The notes beneath the pieces are model-generated. The model saw only the letters and a list, made by a program, of their open reading frames with translations, was not told where the DNA came from and did no database searches. DNA of 63,596 bases from Acidobacteriaceae bacterium (GTDB lineage Bacteria > Acidobacteriota > Terriglobia > Terriglobales > Acidobacteriaceae): contig PMYL01000024.1 in the NCBI GenBank assembly GCA_003170825.1, positions 1 to 63,596 on the forward strand, given 5' to 3'. How positions within the stretch are numbered: position 1 is the first letter of the stretch; every line of letters starts with the position of its first letter. The translations under genes were made by a program, and so were the position numbers. Of this stretch, positions 29,201-36,244 are shown in pieces.

Positions 29201-30076
29201 ATCGCACACCGCGCCAAATTCCTTCACGCTGCGCGCAAACTGCTGCGAACTCTTCTGCCGCAAATCCGTCACATAAAGACCATTCGGGTTCGTGAATCCG
29301 TCCGTTCCCGCATACGCCGGCGGAATTTCCACCGCCCCGCTGGTCCCCGCCGCGCTCATCGCCGCCTGCAAGCTCGTCTGCCCGCTGCCCGCCACGGGCG
29401 ACTGCACTCCGTTCACCGCCGGCGTTGCCAATGCCCCCGTCATATTCCCGCCCGCCAACGGAACCGCCTGGCCGAAGGTTGCATCGACATAGTGCTTGTC
29501 CGCCGCCTGCAAAGGCTGCGTCGGATCCCCGCTCAGATACAGCGGCCCGCTCAGCGTTCCGCCCGACGCCGTCAGAAGGCTCTCCGTCAGTTCCGTGATC
29601 GCCTGATCCACATACGCCTTGCTCACCGCCTGCACCGCCTGCGCCGCCGGCATCAGTTGCGCCTGCACCTGCCCCAGGCTCGCCTGCGCCGCCGCCGGCA
29701 CCACCCAGTACTCGGTGCTCGTCGTGCCGTCGCTCATCTGGTAAACCGCCGTGTAATACAGCCCCGCCGGCGTCGCCCCCACGTTCGGCGCCAGATTCAC
29801 GCTCACAAATCCATCCGGCGCAATCGTCAACATCAAATGCCCCGCCGCCACCGACTGCCCGTTCGCCGTCGTAAACGCCGGCCAGCTCACGTTCAGTGTC
29901 CCCGCGCCAGGCGCCCCGTTCGCCAGATACACCGTCCCCTGAACCGTCGTCGTGCTGACCGCCTGCGCATTGGCCATCAACCCCAACGCCATCCCCATCA
30001 GGCACAGTCCCAGTACCAGTTTCAGTCCCATCCGTCTGCCGGCGCCGAACAACCAATCGTCCTTCGTGAGCTTCAT
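23234..30076 (-). CDS. Giant secreted tailspike-like protein with three beta-helix modules
   Basis: 2280 residues from the ATG at 30076. The start fits because a Sec signal peptide follows at once (basic start, core VLGLCLMGMALGLMANAQA); the open frame upstream is arginine-rich and not protein-like. Phage tail-fibre-type repeats lie near residues 150-215 (GGTLSGPLYLSGDP, HYVDATFGQAVPL, GGNMTGAL). Three pectate-lyase-like right-handed beta-helix modules begin near residues 285 (VKEFGAVCDGATDDTNALQA), 745 and 1475. A beta-rich, possibly lectin-like C-terminal domain ends the protein. Phage tailspikes bind or cut surface glycans but normally lack signal peptides, so this one is probably secreted or cell-surface. 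It lies upstream of the terminase gene in the cassette. Confidence 0.75.
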   Translation of the reverse strand: MKLTKDDWLFGAGRRMGLKLVLGLCLMGMALGLMANAQAVSTTTVQGTVYLANGAPGAGTLNVSWPAFTTANGQSVAAGHLMLTIAPDGFVSVNLAPNVGATPAGLYYTAVYQMSDGTTSTEYWVVPAAAQASLGQVQAQLMPAAQAVQAVSKAYVDQAITELTESLLTASGGTLSGPLYLSGDPTQPLQAADKHYVDATFGQAVPLAGGNMTGALATPAVNGVQSPVAGSGQTSLQAAMSAAGTSGAVEIPPAYAGTDGFTNPNGLYVTDLRQKSSQQFARSVKEFGAVCDGATDDTNALQAAINYAQTHGVALTIPQGTCKTRGLNWHGESIGGLGKQVSALMGFPGQDVLATTPDSMNLLGYTRLHDLTIYVDQSLDVSCSAAEGRAPAGSCAESRPLESNSIFSLGGSGLTGTAGTGTAWAVGNCAIAMPAATGAGGNGLRVAEIENLEIVATGVDPMAAQYAGAHSTHTCGLYLAQWPQWSEFRNIDIRGLNTGIAIPALPGTAPAGLNSDSNRWQNITIQATHGFTAAAGSNNVLDNVVAMAGNSAATAEPPTGLVLDLAGTQQNTQGGWTVRNAVVLPVWNAVQPQLTVTATGGAVTGVAVGSEHGLGFDPYGTQVPLMFSGSCTAQAAASVNSNGSIGTISVTQGGVGCSGTTTASVNVAGTWDTAAPVNLIAGQNMTLFGGNLLKGNGGYTVWNAAGSQSNGTQLDGGGGTLPGGGSYPALVANSRMGVTSQVDQFPGADFGAKLQACLGAISASYGGTCDARNFTGTQSMGSNLTISTANATVLLPCATISTANQVIVTAGTRNVALRGCALRGASTASGSEGGTVFLYSGAGAMVQVGDPTYAVNTMGFHMDNAVINTTAASNATAQGLVAYRTQEMDIESLYFLGNQNQTGMTLDGTGNYTGGSFFGNQFDGFQTAVNAIGHQIANPATTDWMNASTFVRLHIDCPTSGGSPVSGTYGINLQQGDGNTFTGGDVEGCNTALHLGANAQNNTIVGLRNENSTNQVVADAGSSYNNWMTGGTMFTGALTDNGTRNSFLDTFHRSFNGMNGDWYGSQQDATVTNHYRIGIGAGNERGLLNRYQTDYGYRWTTGLSDATAGEQFYQVLDELNNVYRLSIGQYNNGQSSTNNQTVINAAGTGAVVLNGSNNAGTGGIVIGSGGASETTVATISNAGNAQFNGTLQVGGATTFISTPTVKNQANAEIDATLWAGSTASQKESFIYKDWNGNSQWYMEKDASNNWELNSATGGLDSFKAYQNTNSGDTYINASNPSGVVRVNYETGAGAGFNIYGGNSSTLYASFTGTTAIKFPGLAAGSGHNCLQVDSSGYLTNTGSACGTGSGGGSGTVSSANAGQIAYYTANGTSIGGMSTVPVTAGGTGAPTAAGAVSNLLPGMASDGANGIGVAGSVAAGAAVLGSPLLPASGGTGATTAAGALAYLGGLSSLLTSFQQMAGPLQTDLWRNGTYWFDARSKGAVCNGILTGNVWSGTDDTAAFQSITAIANKTGILMPPSPIGRCSILPGQVIFNTNGFNLAGVSPNSSIIQDETNLSVSTVEPPIIQIGAGAAELNGTNMSNFSIDGAYLASYTTGMLNYAVGSGGGDNLATAHDVVLALGANSINSYGIYSNGTAAPLQGIGEMKFDRVSVYGGADTNGTVNPNNTGVFIRTSEANTNFSESNVEAVATGVDFGSTNGTPVLTWTGGHFEQIPRGGTGNLAGLAFKCQQAQFKIYGANVMSGGIFLDNSCVNSAIDVSMGGGGWGGSVIDNGAGNQIHLASSGSGGQVALNLDGSEQYKTPTLTADPMQLAGASGWTKFGTTANVSLTAQSLTAPGAKAGQSVQITSTDSTSGAYITTQTLTPSAEYELVMVMLWQGQAANTVKVVDNQSATTIYTASVQPTMALPTPGGYSAYRVLRAWIPASSSATTWQIQVIPSAANNYAIISYVGVNPSSKTMASGVPTASGGGTATCTSASPYSSYLSAACAISGQSGGATAYVTWTLSAPTYPTAAFVRMYVASDANSVAPSCQIGSTTIYFPPNTSGEYNVPAGFWPSAILCRDVYGLSSDPNDMVVSQLSVVPINQQNVVPVTTPSDGKYVTGITPDGVQQRAAITAAAGSTIASPFGVVAAGSTLSGNSGDQPLATWTGVTLAAGKCMRLTAIANRIAGSGSNTFKLIFGGTVSGGAVTGGTTLDSLSFTNTSTAANTAWHATVCNNPGSTTTQFAMNDPVISGTTLGLGVSYATSAATTTTSSSVYFTFNGASTEQFALKGAVLEELQ

Positions 30077-30299
30077 CGTGTGTCTCATCCTTCTTCTCGG
30101 GGAGCGCCGGAAAGAGTCCATCCGTCTCTCCGCCGCTCTCCCTGCCAAGTCAATTCCCAGACCGATCGCCCTGCCACGCGGGCCGCGACTTCCCACCCCT
30201 GCTGCGTTTTTCCGTCGCTGGGGTGGTAAGCCCCAGCCCTTCATCCGCCGGCCTCGCTTACAGCGTTTGGATGCTGAAAAATGAAGCCGGGCAATTGCC

Positions 30300-30638
30300 T
30301 TAGCCTTCCGGCTCCCGGCTTCCAACTGCCGTCTCCGCGGCCGCCTCAATCCCCTCACCCGGCCATTCCGGCTCCGCCGCCAGTTCCAACGCCTGGCTGC
30401 GAAGCGGCCGCATCTTCATGGCTTCCTCAGCCTCCAGGTTCCCCTCCGCAAGCTCAACCAGCAATCGAGCGCTCAGCACATGACCCTCAAGAGTGCTGTC
30501 CAGAAGGGACTGGGCAATCTCGGTGGCTTTCTCGTCCACCAGCTTGAGCGCCTGTTCGTTCAGTTTTTTCACCTTTTTGAAGGTTCCGCCTGCATTCGCC
30601 TTCCTCATTACTGCCTGCTTCCGTGTCGTCTTTGCCAT
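30300..30638 (-). CDS. Small helical protein at head of phage-like cassette
   Basis: 112 residues from the ATG at 30638; an upstream start at 30680 is possible. It is basic and lysine-rich at the start (MAKTTRKQAVMRKANAG), then highly helical (VDEKATEIAQSLLDSTLEG, SARLLVELAEGNLEAEE) with an acidic end. Position ahead of the large-terminase gene and helical content would suit a terminase small subunit, but no helix-turn-helix is clear. The alternative is an unrelated small acidobacterial protein. The ribosome site is weak. Confidence 0.45.
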   Translation of the reverse strand: MAKTTRKQAVMRKANAGGTFKKVKKLNEQALKLVDEKATEIAQSLLDSTLEGHVLSARLLVELAEGNLEAEEAMKMRPLRSQALELAAEPEWPGEGIEAAAETAVGSREPEG

Positions 30639-31091
30639 CTGTCCGCTATTCCCGGCCCACCAGTCCACGGTGATTCGCAATCCCCGTAGAAAGCAAAAAA
30701 GGGCAATCCCCTGCGGAATCGCCCCCTCTGACTCATCTCAGAAATGCCGTAGCCTCTTCTTCTTTCCTACGCCTGCGAACTCGCGGAGATGGCCCGAAGA
30801 AGATCGGGAAAGCCTCGTGCGCTTTCCCCTTTCTGATTCATTTCGGTTTGAATGTTCTTAGCTTAACGGATTACCCCGGAATTCCCTGCAATCCCGCCAA
30901 CACCACTCTTCTCGCTTGTTTTCAACCACATAACCATGCCGCACCGGCTCGGATTCTTTGACACCAAACCCAGAAGGGATCAAATGGGACCAGAAGTGAG
31001 CAAAGAAATCCCAATATGGCTCCAACATCGCTCCCGCAGAATGCTCCACAATCTCGGCCATGCAGTCCAAACCCCCTGCAATAATCCCAAT
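30639..31091. other. Intergenic region, phage-like cassette / maf
   Basis: About 450 bases between divergent genes. An imperfect hairpin near 30699-30722 resembles those inside the cassette. A small minus-strand open frame (30858-31070) is not convincing. The promoter of the cassette, if it still has one, should lie here; no clear -35/-10 pair was found. Confidence 0.4.
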
Positions 31092-31709
31092 ATGCTGGTC
31101 CTCGCCTCAGCCTCGCCCCGCCGCCGAGAACTTCTCGCCCAGGCCGGCTTCTCGTTTCAGGTCCACCCCGCCCACATCCCCGAGAACCCCTATCCCGGCG
31201 AAGACCCCATCGCCTATGTCATCCGCATGGCCCGCGAAAAAGCCCAGGCTGTCTTCACCCAGTTCTCCGCGCCCCACCGCGCCCAGGGAGCCCCCGGTAC
31301 TCGGCGCCCGCCCGAAACCGCCGCCAACCTGACTGTTCTCGGCGCAGACACCGCCGTAACCCTCGACAGCCGCATCCTCGGCAAGCCCGAAGACTCAGCC
31401 GACGCCGCCCGCATGTTGCGCCTGCTCTCCGGCCGCACCCATCGCGTCATCACCGGCGTCGCCGTCATCACCGCGGAGCGCACTGAAGTAGCCGCCGAAG
31501 TCACCGCCGTCAAATTCCTCGCATTATCGGAACAGGACATCGCCGCCTACATCGCCACCGGCGAAGCCATGGACAAAGCCGGCGCCTATGCCATCCAGGG
31601 CCGCGCCGCCCGCTGGATTCCCCGCATCGAAGGCGACTACTTCAACGTAGTCGGCTTGCCCCTGGCCCTCGTCTCCACCCTCCTCGATTCCCTCAAAACC
31701 ACCCGTTGA
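31092..31709 (+). CDS. maf: Maf-type nucleotide pyrophosphatase
   Basis: 205 residues from the ATG at 31092, where the family begins (MLVLASASPRRRELLAQAG). The upstream open frame is ignored. Other conserved parts: REKAQAV, VLGADTAVTLDSRILGKP with the catalytic aspartate, and YAIQGRAARWIPRIEGDYFNVVGLP at the end. Family knowledge: Maf proteins hydrolyse non-canonical or pyrimidine nucleoside triphosphates (dTTP/UTP) and affect septation. A proline/arginine-rich insertion (AQGAPGTRRPPETAAN) is unusual. The last 90 bases are duplicated at 34041-34123. Confidence 0.92.
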   Translation: MLVLASASPRRRELLAQAGFSFQVHPAHIPENPYPGEDPIAYVIRMAREKAQAVFTQFSAPHRAQGAPGTRRPPETAANLTVLGADTAVTLDSRILGKPEDSADAARMLRLLSGRTHRVITGVAVITAERTEVAAEVTAVKFLALSEQDIAAYIATGEAMDKAGAYAIQGRAARWIPRIEGDYFNVVGLPLALVSTLLDSLKTTR

Positions 31710-31851
31710 GCTGTATGAATACCGGAACGGCGTGCATACCGTGCGTTTCATCACTGAATCGACAGCAACTTGCAACGAGACTAAGATTGCATCGCCTGGG
31801 GTAACAGGCCTCAAGTGCCCTTCCACCGCTCTCCGGGCAAAGGACAAACTC

Positions 31852-33963
31852 ATGCGGACCCATCTCTCTCTTCGTTCCCTCCTCCTCCTGGTTACGGCAT
31901 CTCCCCTTCTCCTCGCCGCACAGTTTCAAGCGCCCACCAGCGAAGAACTCAAGATGAACACAGATCCCAAAGCCCCGGGAGCTGCCGCCGTCTTCCTCAA
32001 TATGGAAGAGATCACCGACGATCCACTCCACTACTACAGCTTTTACGCAAGAATCAAAGTCCTCCAGGAAAAGGGCAAGGCGCTGGCTACTGTAGAAATC
32101 CCTGATCGCATTGGCGATTCTGGCATCACGAGCGTCAAACCGCGAAGCATGGGCCAGGAATGGCCCGACAATCCTGACTCCCGTGCGGCCGCCGCTAAGT
32201 CCGCTGGCAAACTCCCCGCTCCGCAGGGTGTCTTCAAAATCACTGACATCAAGGCGCGCACAATTCATCCCGATGGAACCGTCATTCCACTCACACTCAA
32301 GCCCGATGACCTCCTGAATCTGAATTCCCCCGGCAAGCACGGTGACCGCATCACCTTCACTCTGCCCAGCGTGGAAGTCGGCAGCATCCTCGAATACCGC
32401 TACACCATCCACTACGACGAAAATCACTTTTCCTCGCCTTTCTGGGAGGTTCAACGGCCCTATTTCGTCCACAAAGCGCACTTCGTCTTTACGCCCTTCA
32501 ACGACTTCCTCAATGGCGAGCAGTACATGACCAGCCGCTATCTCGTGGATTCCAGGGGAAAAGTCGTGAACACCATTATCTGGTCGCCGGTCCTTCCTCC
32601 AGACGCAAAGGTCAAGACCGACGCCATCGGCCAATTCAGCCTTGACCTGACTGACATTCCGCCGGTCCCCAGCGAAGAATGGATGCCGCCGGTCCAAAGC
32701 CTCGCTTACCATGTGCTCTTCTATTACAAGAACGCCTTCAGCGGAACGGAATTCTGGAAAAACGAGAGCAACCGCTGGTCAAAGGAAGTCGATCGCTTGG
32801 CTGAGCCCACCGGCCCTATCCGCCAGGCCGTAGCTGGCTTGCTCGCTCCCGGCGACAGTGATCTCGAGAAGGCCGCCAAGCTCTACAAAGCCGTCCAAAA
32901 CCTCGATAACACCGACTTCTCGCCCAGCCGGCAACAAGCCGGACTGAATCAGCCCCCGTTGCGCCCATCCAGGCGCGCCGAGGATGTCTGGTCCCAGAGG
33001 AGCGGCTCGGCTGAAGACATCACCCTCCTCTACCTCGCCATGCTTCGCGCCGCCGGCCTCACCGCATACGAGATGAAGGTCGTGGATCGCGACAAGGGCG
33101 TCTTCTCTTACGGCTACTTGTCCTTTGACCAGTTCAACGGCGACCTGATCATCCTCAACATTCAGGGCAAGGATATCTTCCTCGACCCCGGCCAAAAGAT
33201 GTGCCCGTTCCAGGCGGTTCACTGGAAGCATGCTGGCGCAAGCGGCATCCGTCAGACCCCCAAGGACCCCGCCTTCGCAAACTCGCCGCTGTTGCCGTAC
33301 TCCGCAAATACTCTGCTGCGCGCCGGTGACATCTCCTTCGATGATCAAAGCCATTTCACTGGCCTCTTCCGCTTTGTCATGACCGGCGAGGATGCCCTCC
33401 GCTGGCGTCAGGCTGCCCTCGAAAACGATCAGGACGAAGTCAAGAAGCAGTTTGACCGCTGGCTCGAGTCCATGGTTCCCGATGGCGTCGAGGCCCACCT
33501 CGATCACTTCCTGGCCCTCGACGATCCCTACAGCAACCTGTTGGCCATCGTCAAAGTACAAGGTGCCCTCGGCGCTGCCACCTCCAAACGCCTCCTGCTC
33601 CCGGGCTACTTCTTTGAGACGCGCGGCAGCCATCCCTTCGTCGATCAGGAAAAACGGCTGGAGCCTGTCGATATGCACTATGGCGAACAGATCACCGATC
33701 AGGTCGTCTATCACCTGCCCGCCGGCCTCGCCGTGGAAAGCGCGCCGCAGGACACAAAGATACCCTGGCCGGAGCATGCTGTTTTCATCACCAGGACGGT
33801 GTCTGCGCCCGGCCAGATCACCATTGCACGCATACTCTCCCGCGCCTTCACCATCGCCAAACCCGAGGAATATCAGGATCTTCGCGGCTTCTACCGGAAG
33901 GTCGCCGCCGCCGATCAGCAGCAACTGGTCCTCATTGCATCTCCCGCGGCGAAAGGCAATTGA
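31852..33963 (+). CDS. Secreted DUF3857/transglutaminase-like protein, copy 1 (likely inactive)
   Basis: 703 residues from the ATG at 31852, with AAGGA 8 bases upstream. A Sec signal (SLLLLVTASPLLLAAQFQAP) leads to a DUF3857 domain (DPKAPGAAAVFLNMEE, FYARIKVLQEKGK). A transglutaminase-like domain follows and then a C-terminal beta domain. In the transglutaminase signature the position of the catalytic Cys is Ala (RSGSAEDITLLYLAML, residue about 387) and no matching His is seen before LDPGQKMC, so catalysis is probably lost. Compared with copy 2 it carries about 35 extra residues after VEIP. It was formed together with copy 2 by tandem duplication. Confidence 0.85.
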   Translation: MRTHLSLRSLLLLVTASPLLLAAQFQAPTSEELKMNTDPKAPGAAAVFLNMEEITDDPLHYYSFYARIKVLQEKGKALATVEIPDRIGDSGITSVKPRSMGQEWPDNPDSRAAAAKSAGKLPAPQGVFKITDIKARTIHPDGTVIPLTLKPDDLLNLNSPGKHGDRITFTLPSVEVGSILEYRYTIHYDENHFSSPFWEVQRPYFVHKAHFVFTPFNDFLNGEQYMTSRYLVDSRGKVVNTIIWSPVLPPDAKVKTDAIGQFSLDLTDIPPVPSEEWMPPVQSLAYHVLFYYKNAFSGTEFWKNESNRWSKEVDRLAEPTGPIRQAVAGLLAPGDSDLEKAAKLYKAVQNLDNTDFSPSRQQAGLNQPPLRPSRRAEDVWSQRSGSAEDITLLYLAMLRAAGLTAYEMKVVDRDKGVFSYGYLSFDQFNGDLIILNIQGKDIFLDPGQKMCPFQAVHWKHAGASGIRQTPKDPAFANSPLLPYSANTLLRAGDISFDDQSHFTGLFRFVMTGEDALRWRQAALENDQDEVKKQFDRWLESMVPDGVEAHLDHFLALDDPYSNLLAIVKVQGALGAATSKRLLLPGYFFETRGSHPFVDQEKRLEPVDMHYGEQITDQVVYHLPAGLAVESAPQDTKIPWPEHAVFITRTVSAPGQITIARILSRAFTIAKPEEYQDLRGFYRKVAAADQQQLVLIASPAAKGN

Positions 33964-34042
33964 TGATCCCGCGTCTCCGCAATCTCCCGATCCTTGCCGT
34001 TGCAGTCTCTTGCTGCGTGGCCTTGCTCGGCCCAGCCCCCGC
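33963..34042 (+). pseudogene. Truncated 5' fragment of the third DUF3857 gene
   Basis: Begins with the same TGATG overlap as the real gene at 36244 and matches its first 78 or so bases almost exactly, through the signal-peptide codons. It then switches at a CCCGC pentamer into maf sequence. It is the right-hand end of the tandem duplication. Confidence 0.85.
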
Positions 34043-34123
34043 ATTGAAGGCGGCTACTTCAACGTCGTCAGCTTGCCCCTGGCCCTCATCTCCACCCTCC
34101 TCGAATCCCGCCAGCCTCGCTGA
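34041..34123 (+). pseudogene. Duplicated 3' end of maf
   Basis: Encodes RIEGGYFNVVSLPLALISTL and a stop, mirroring the end of maf at 31621-31709 with a few substitutions. It has no start of its own. Together with 33963-34042 it forms the scar of a tandem duplication. Confidence 0.85.
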
Positions 34124-34243
34124 CTCGCTGATTTGCTGACAAGAGACGCCCCTCGACGACGCCTTGCCGCCAAGGTAGAATCTCTGCATTCATCTCACCG
34201 TTTCGCGATACACTTTCACTTGCCTCCAAGCAAAGGAATATTC

Positions 34244-36244
34244 ATGCGGATATCGGTTTTGGCGCGCAATGCACTCCTGCTCCTCGCCATCGCCTCGCCG
34301 GCCCTCTTGCTCGCTCAGTTCCAGCAGCCTACTGACGAAGAGCTCAAGATGACCTCCGACCCCAAGGCACCGGGCGCCGCCGCAGTTTACCTCAACGTCG
34401 AAGAAGTCACCGACGATCCGCTCCACTACCACAGCTTTTACGCCAGAATCAAAGTGCTCCTGGAGAAGGGCAAGGAGCTGGCGACCGTCGAGATCCCCTA
34501 CCAGCGCGGGAACTTCAAAGTCGACGACATCAAAGCCCGCACCATCCACTCCGACGGAACCGTCATTCCGCTCGCCGCCAAGCCCGAAGACCTCTTGGCC
34601 TCAAAGACCACGGATAAGCAAATCGGCCGCATGGTCTTTACCCTCCCAAGCGTCGAAGTAGGCAGCATCCTCGAGTATCGCTACAACCTTCGTTACGACG
34701 ACAATCACTTCTCCTCGCCGTCCTGGGAGATTCAACGGCCCTACTTCGTCCACAAGGCGCACTATGCCTTTACCCCCTTCAAGGCATTCCTTCCCGGCCC
34801 CCAAAACGCCACCAACAGCTTCCTGGTGGATGAACACGGCAATGCGGTCAACACTCTCATCTGGTGGCCGACTCTCCCGCCGGGCGTACAAGTCAAGACC
34901 GACATCTCTGGCCATTACAGCGTTGACGTCACAGACGTACCGCCTGCTCCGGACGAAGAGTGGATGCCGCCCATCCAGAGCGTTCTTTATAAAGTGCTCT
35001 TCTATTACAAGAGCGACTCCAGTTCCGCCGATTTCTGGATGTACGAGGCCAAGCTCTGGTCCAAAAACGTGGATCACTTCGCCGAACCCTCCAAAACCAT
35101 CCGCGAGGCCGTCTCCAATCTGATCGCCCCCAGCGACAACGACCTCGACAAAGCGAAGAAACTCTATAAAGCCGTGCAGGCTCTCGATAACACCGACTAC
35201 TCCCGCAAGAGAAGTGAATCCGAACTGAAACAGCTCAAGCTGAAGGCGGCCAAGCGCGCCGAAGACACCTGGGCGCAGAAGAGCGGCTCCAGCGAGGACA
35301 TCGCTCAACTCTATCTGGCCATGCTGCGCGCCGCCGGACTCACCGCCTACGCCATGAAGGTCGTTGATCGCGAACGGGGCATCTTCGCTCCCGGTTTCCT
35401 CTACTTCGGCCAGCTCGATGACGACATCATCATCCTCAGCATCGGCGGCAAGGATCTTATCCTTGACCCCGGCGAAAAAATGTGCCCATTCCAGACCGTG
35501 CATTGGAGGCACTCCGGCGCCAGCGGCGTCCGGCAGGGCACCAGTGGTCGCGCGGTCTCCACCTCCCCATTTCAGGCCTATACAGCCAACTCCCTCCTCC
35601 GCACCGGCGATGTCACCCTCGACGATCATGGCGCCATTACCGGCGACTTCCGCTTTATCATGACCGGCCAGCAAGCCCTCCGCTGGCGGCAGACAGCCCT
35701 CAGAAACGACTTGGACGAGGTAAAGAAGAGTTTCGACCGCGAGCTGGAGTCTATGGTTCCCGAGGGCGTCGAGGCGCATATCGATCACTTCCTGGGCCTC
35801 GACGATCCCGATGTCAACCTGATGGCCGTAGTCAACGTGCAGGGCACATTAGGCGTTGCCACCTCAAAGCGTCTCATGCTTCCAGCCTTCTTCTTCGAAA
35901 CCCGCGCACACCATCCCTTTGTCGATCAGGAGAAACGGCTGGAGCCTGTGGATATGCACTATGGCGACCAAATTACTGACCACGTCGTCTATGATTTGCC
36001 CCTTGGCCTCGCTGTCGAGGGCGCACCCCAGGATGCGAAGATTCTCTGGGAAGGCCATGCGCTCCTCATCGCTAAAACAAAGACCACGTCCGGCCAGGTC
36101 ACCATCGATCGCCAACTCTCCCGCGCCTTCACCATCGCCAATCCCGAGGAATACCAGGACCTGCGCGGCTTCTACCGGAAGGTCGCCGCCGCCGACCAGC
36201 AGCAACTGGTCCTCACCGCATCTCCCTCGGCGAAAGGCAATTGA
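34244..36244 (+). CDS. Secreted DUF3857/transglutaminase-like protein, copy 2 (likely inactive)
   Basis: 666 residues from the ATG at 34244 (AAAGGA upstream). It closely resembles copy 1 along its whole length: Sec signal ending ALLLAQFQQP, DUF3857 (DPKAPGAAAVYLNVEE), transglutaminase-like region and C-terminal beta domain. The catalytic Cys position is Ser (KSGSSEDIAQLYLAML, residue about 350). The residue at the expected His position is part of GQLDDDIIIL. It is therefore probably a non-catalytic, periplasmic or surface protein. Its stop overlaps the start of the next gene (TGATG), so those two are translated together. Confidence 0.85.
   Translation: MRISVLARNALLLLAIASPALLLAQFQQPTDEELKMTSDPKAPGAAAVYLNVEEVTDDPLHYHSFYARIKVLLEKGKELATVEIPYQRGNFKVDDIKARTIHSDGTVIPLAAKPEDLLASKTTDKQIGRMVFTLPSVEVGSILEYRYNLRYDDNHFSSPSWEIQRPYFVHKAHYAFTPFKAFLPGPQNATNSFLVDEHGNAVNTLIWWPTLPPGVQVKTDISGHYSVDVTDVPPAPDEEWMPPIQSVLYKVLFYYKSDSSSADFWMYEAKLWSKNVDHFAEPSKTIREAVSNLIAPSDNDLDKAKKLYKAVQALDNTDYSRKRSESELKQLKLKAAKRAEDTWAQKSGSSEDIAQLYLAMLRAAGLTAYAMKVVDRERGIFAPGFLYFGQLDDDIIILSIGGKDLILDPGEKMCPFQTVHWRHSGASGVRQGTSGRAVSTSPFQAYTANSLLRTGDVTLDDHGAITGDFRFIMTGQQALRWRQTALRNDLDEVKKSFDRELESMVPEGVEAHIDHFLGLDDPDVNLMAVVNVQGTLGVATSKRLMLPAFFFETRAHHPFVDQEKRLEPVDMHYGDQITDHVVYDLPLGLAVEGAPQDAKILWEGHALLIAKTKTTSGQVTIDRQLSRAFTIANPEEYQDLRGFYRKVAAADQQQLVLTASPSAKGN

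Larger units (their letters stand above)
10110..30638 (-). mobile_element. Phage-derived structural and packaging cassette (no integrase or lysis genes seen)
   Basis: Fifteen collinear genes on one strand include large terminase, HK97-type portal, S78-like prohead protease, major capsid protein, connector-like and tail-type proteins and a giant tailspike-like protein. No integrase, repressor, replication, endolysin or tape-measure gene is recognisable, and no flanking direct repeats were found by eye. Core genes (purE, maf) sit directly on both sides. This looks like a domesticated or remnant element rather than an inducible prophage; that reading is inference. Confidence 0.7.

Noticed and set aside
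10110..30638. Active, inducible prophage
   Set aside because: No integrase, repressor, replication, endolysin or attachment repeat could be found; housekeeping genes lie directly at both ends.
30858..31070. Small minus-strand frame between the cassette and maf
   Set aside because: No ribosome site, no motif, in a non-coding gap.
33392..34123. Plus-strand frame ending with maf-like residues
   Set aside because: The maf-like end is only the duplicated fragment; the rest is an alternative frame of copy 1. Not a fusion gene.
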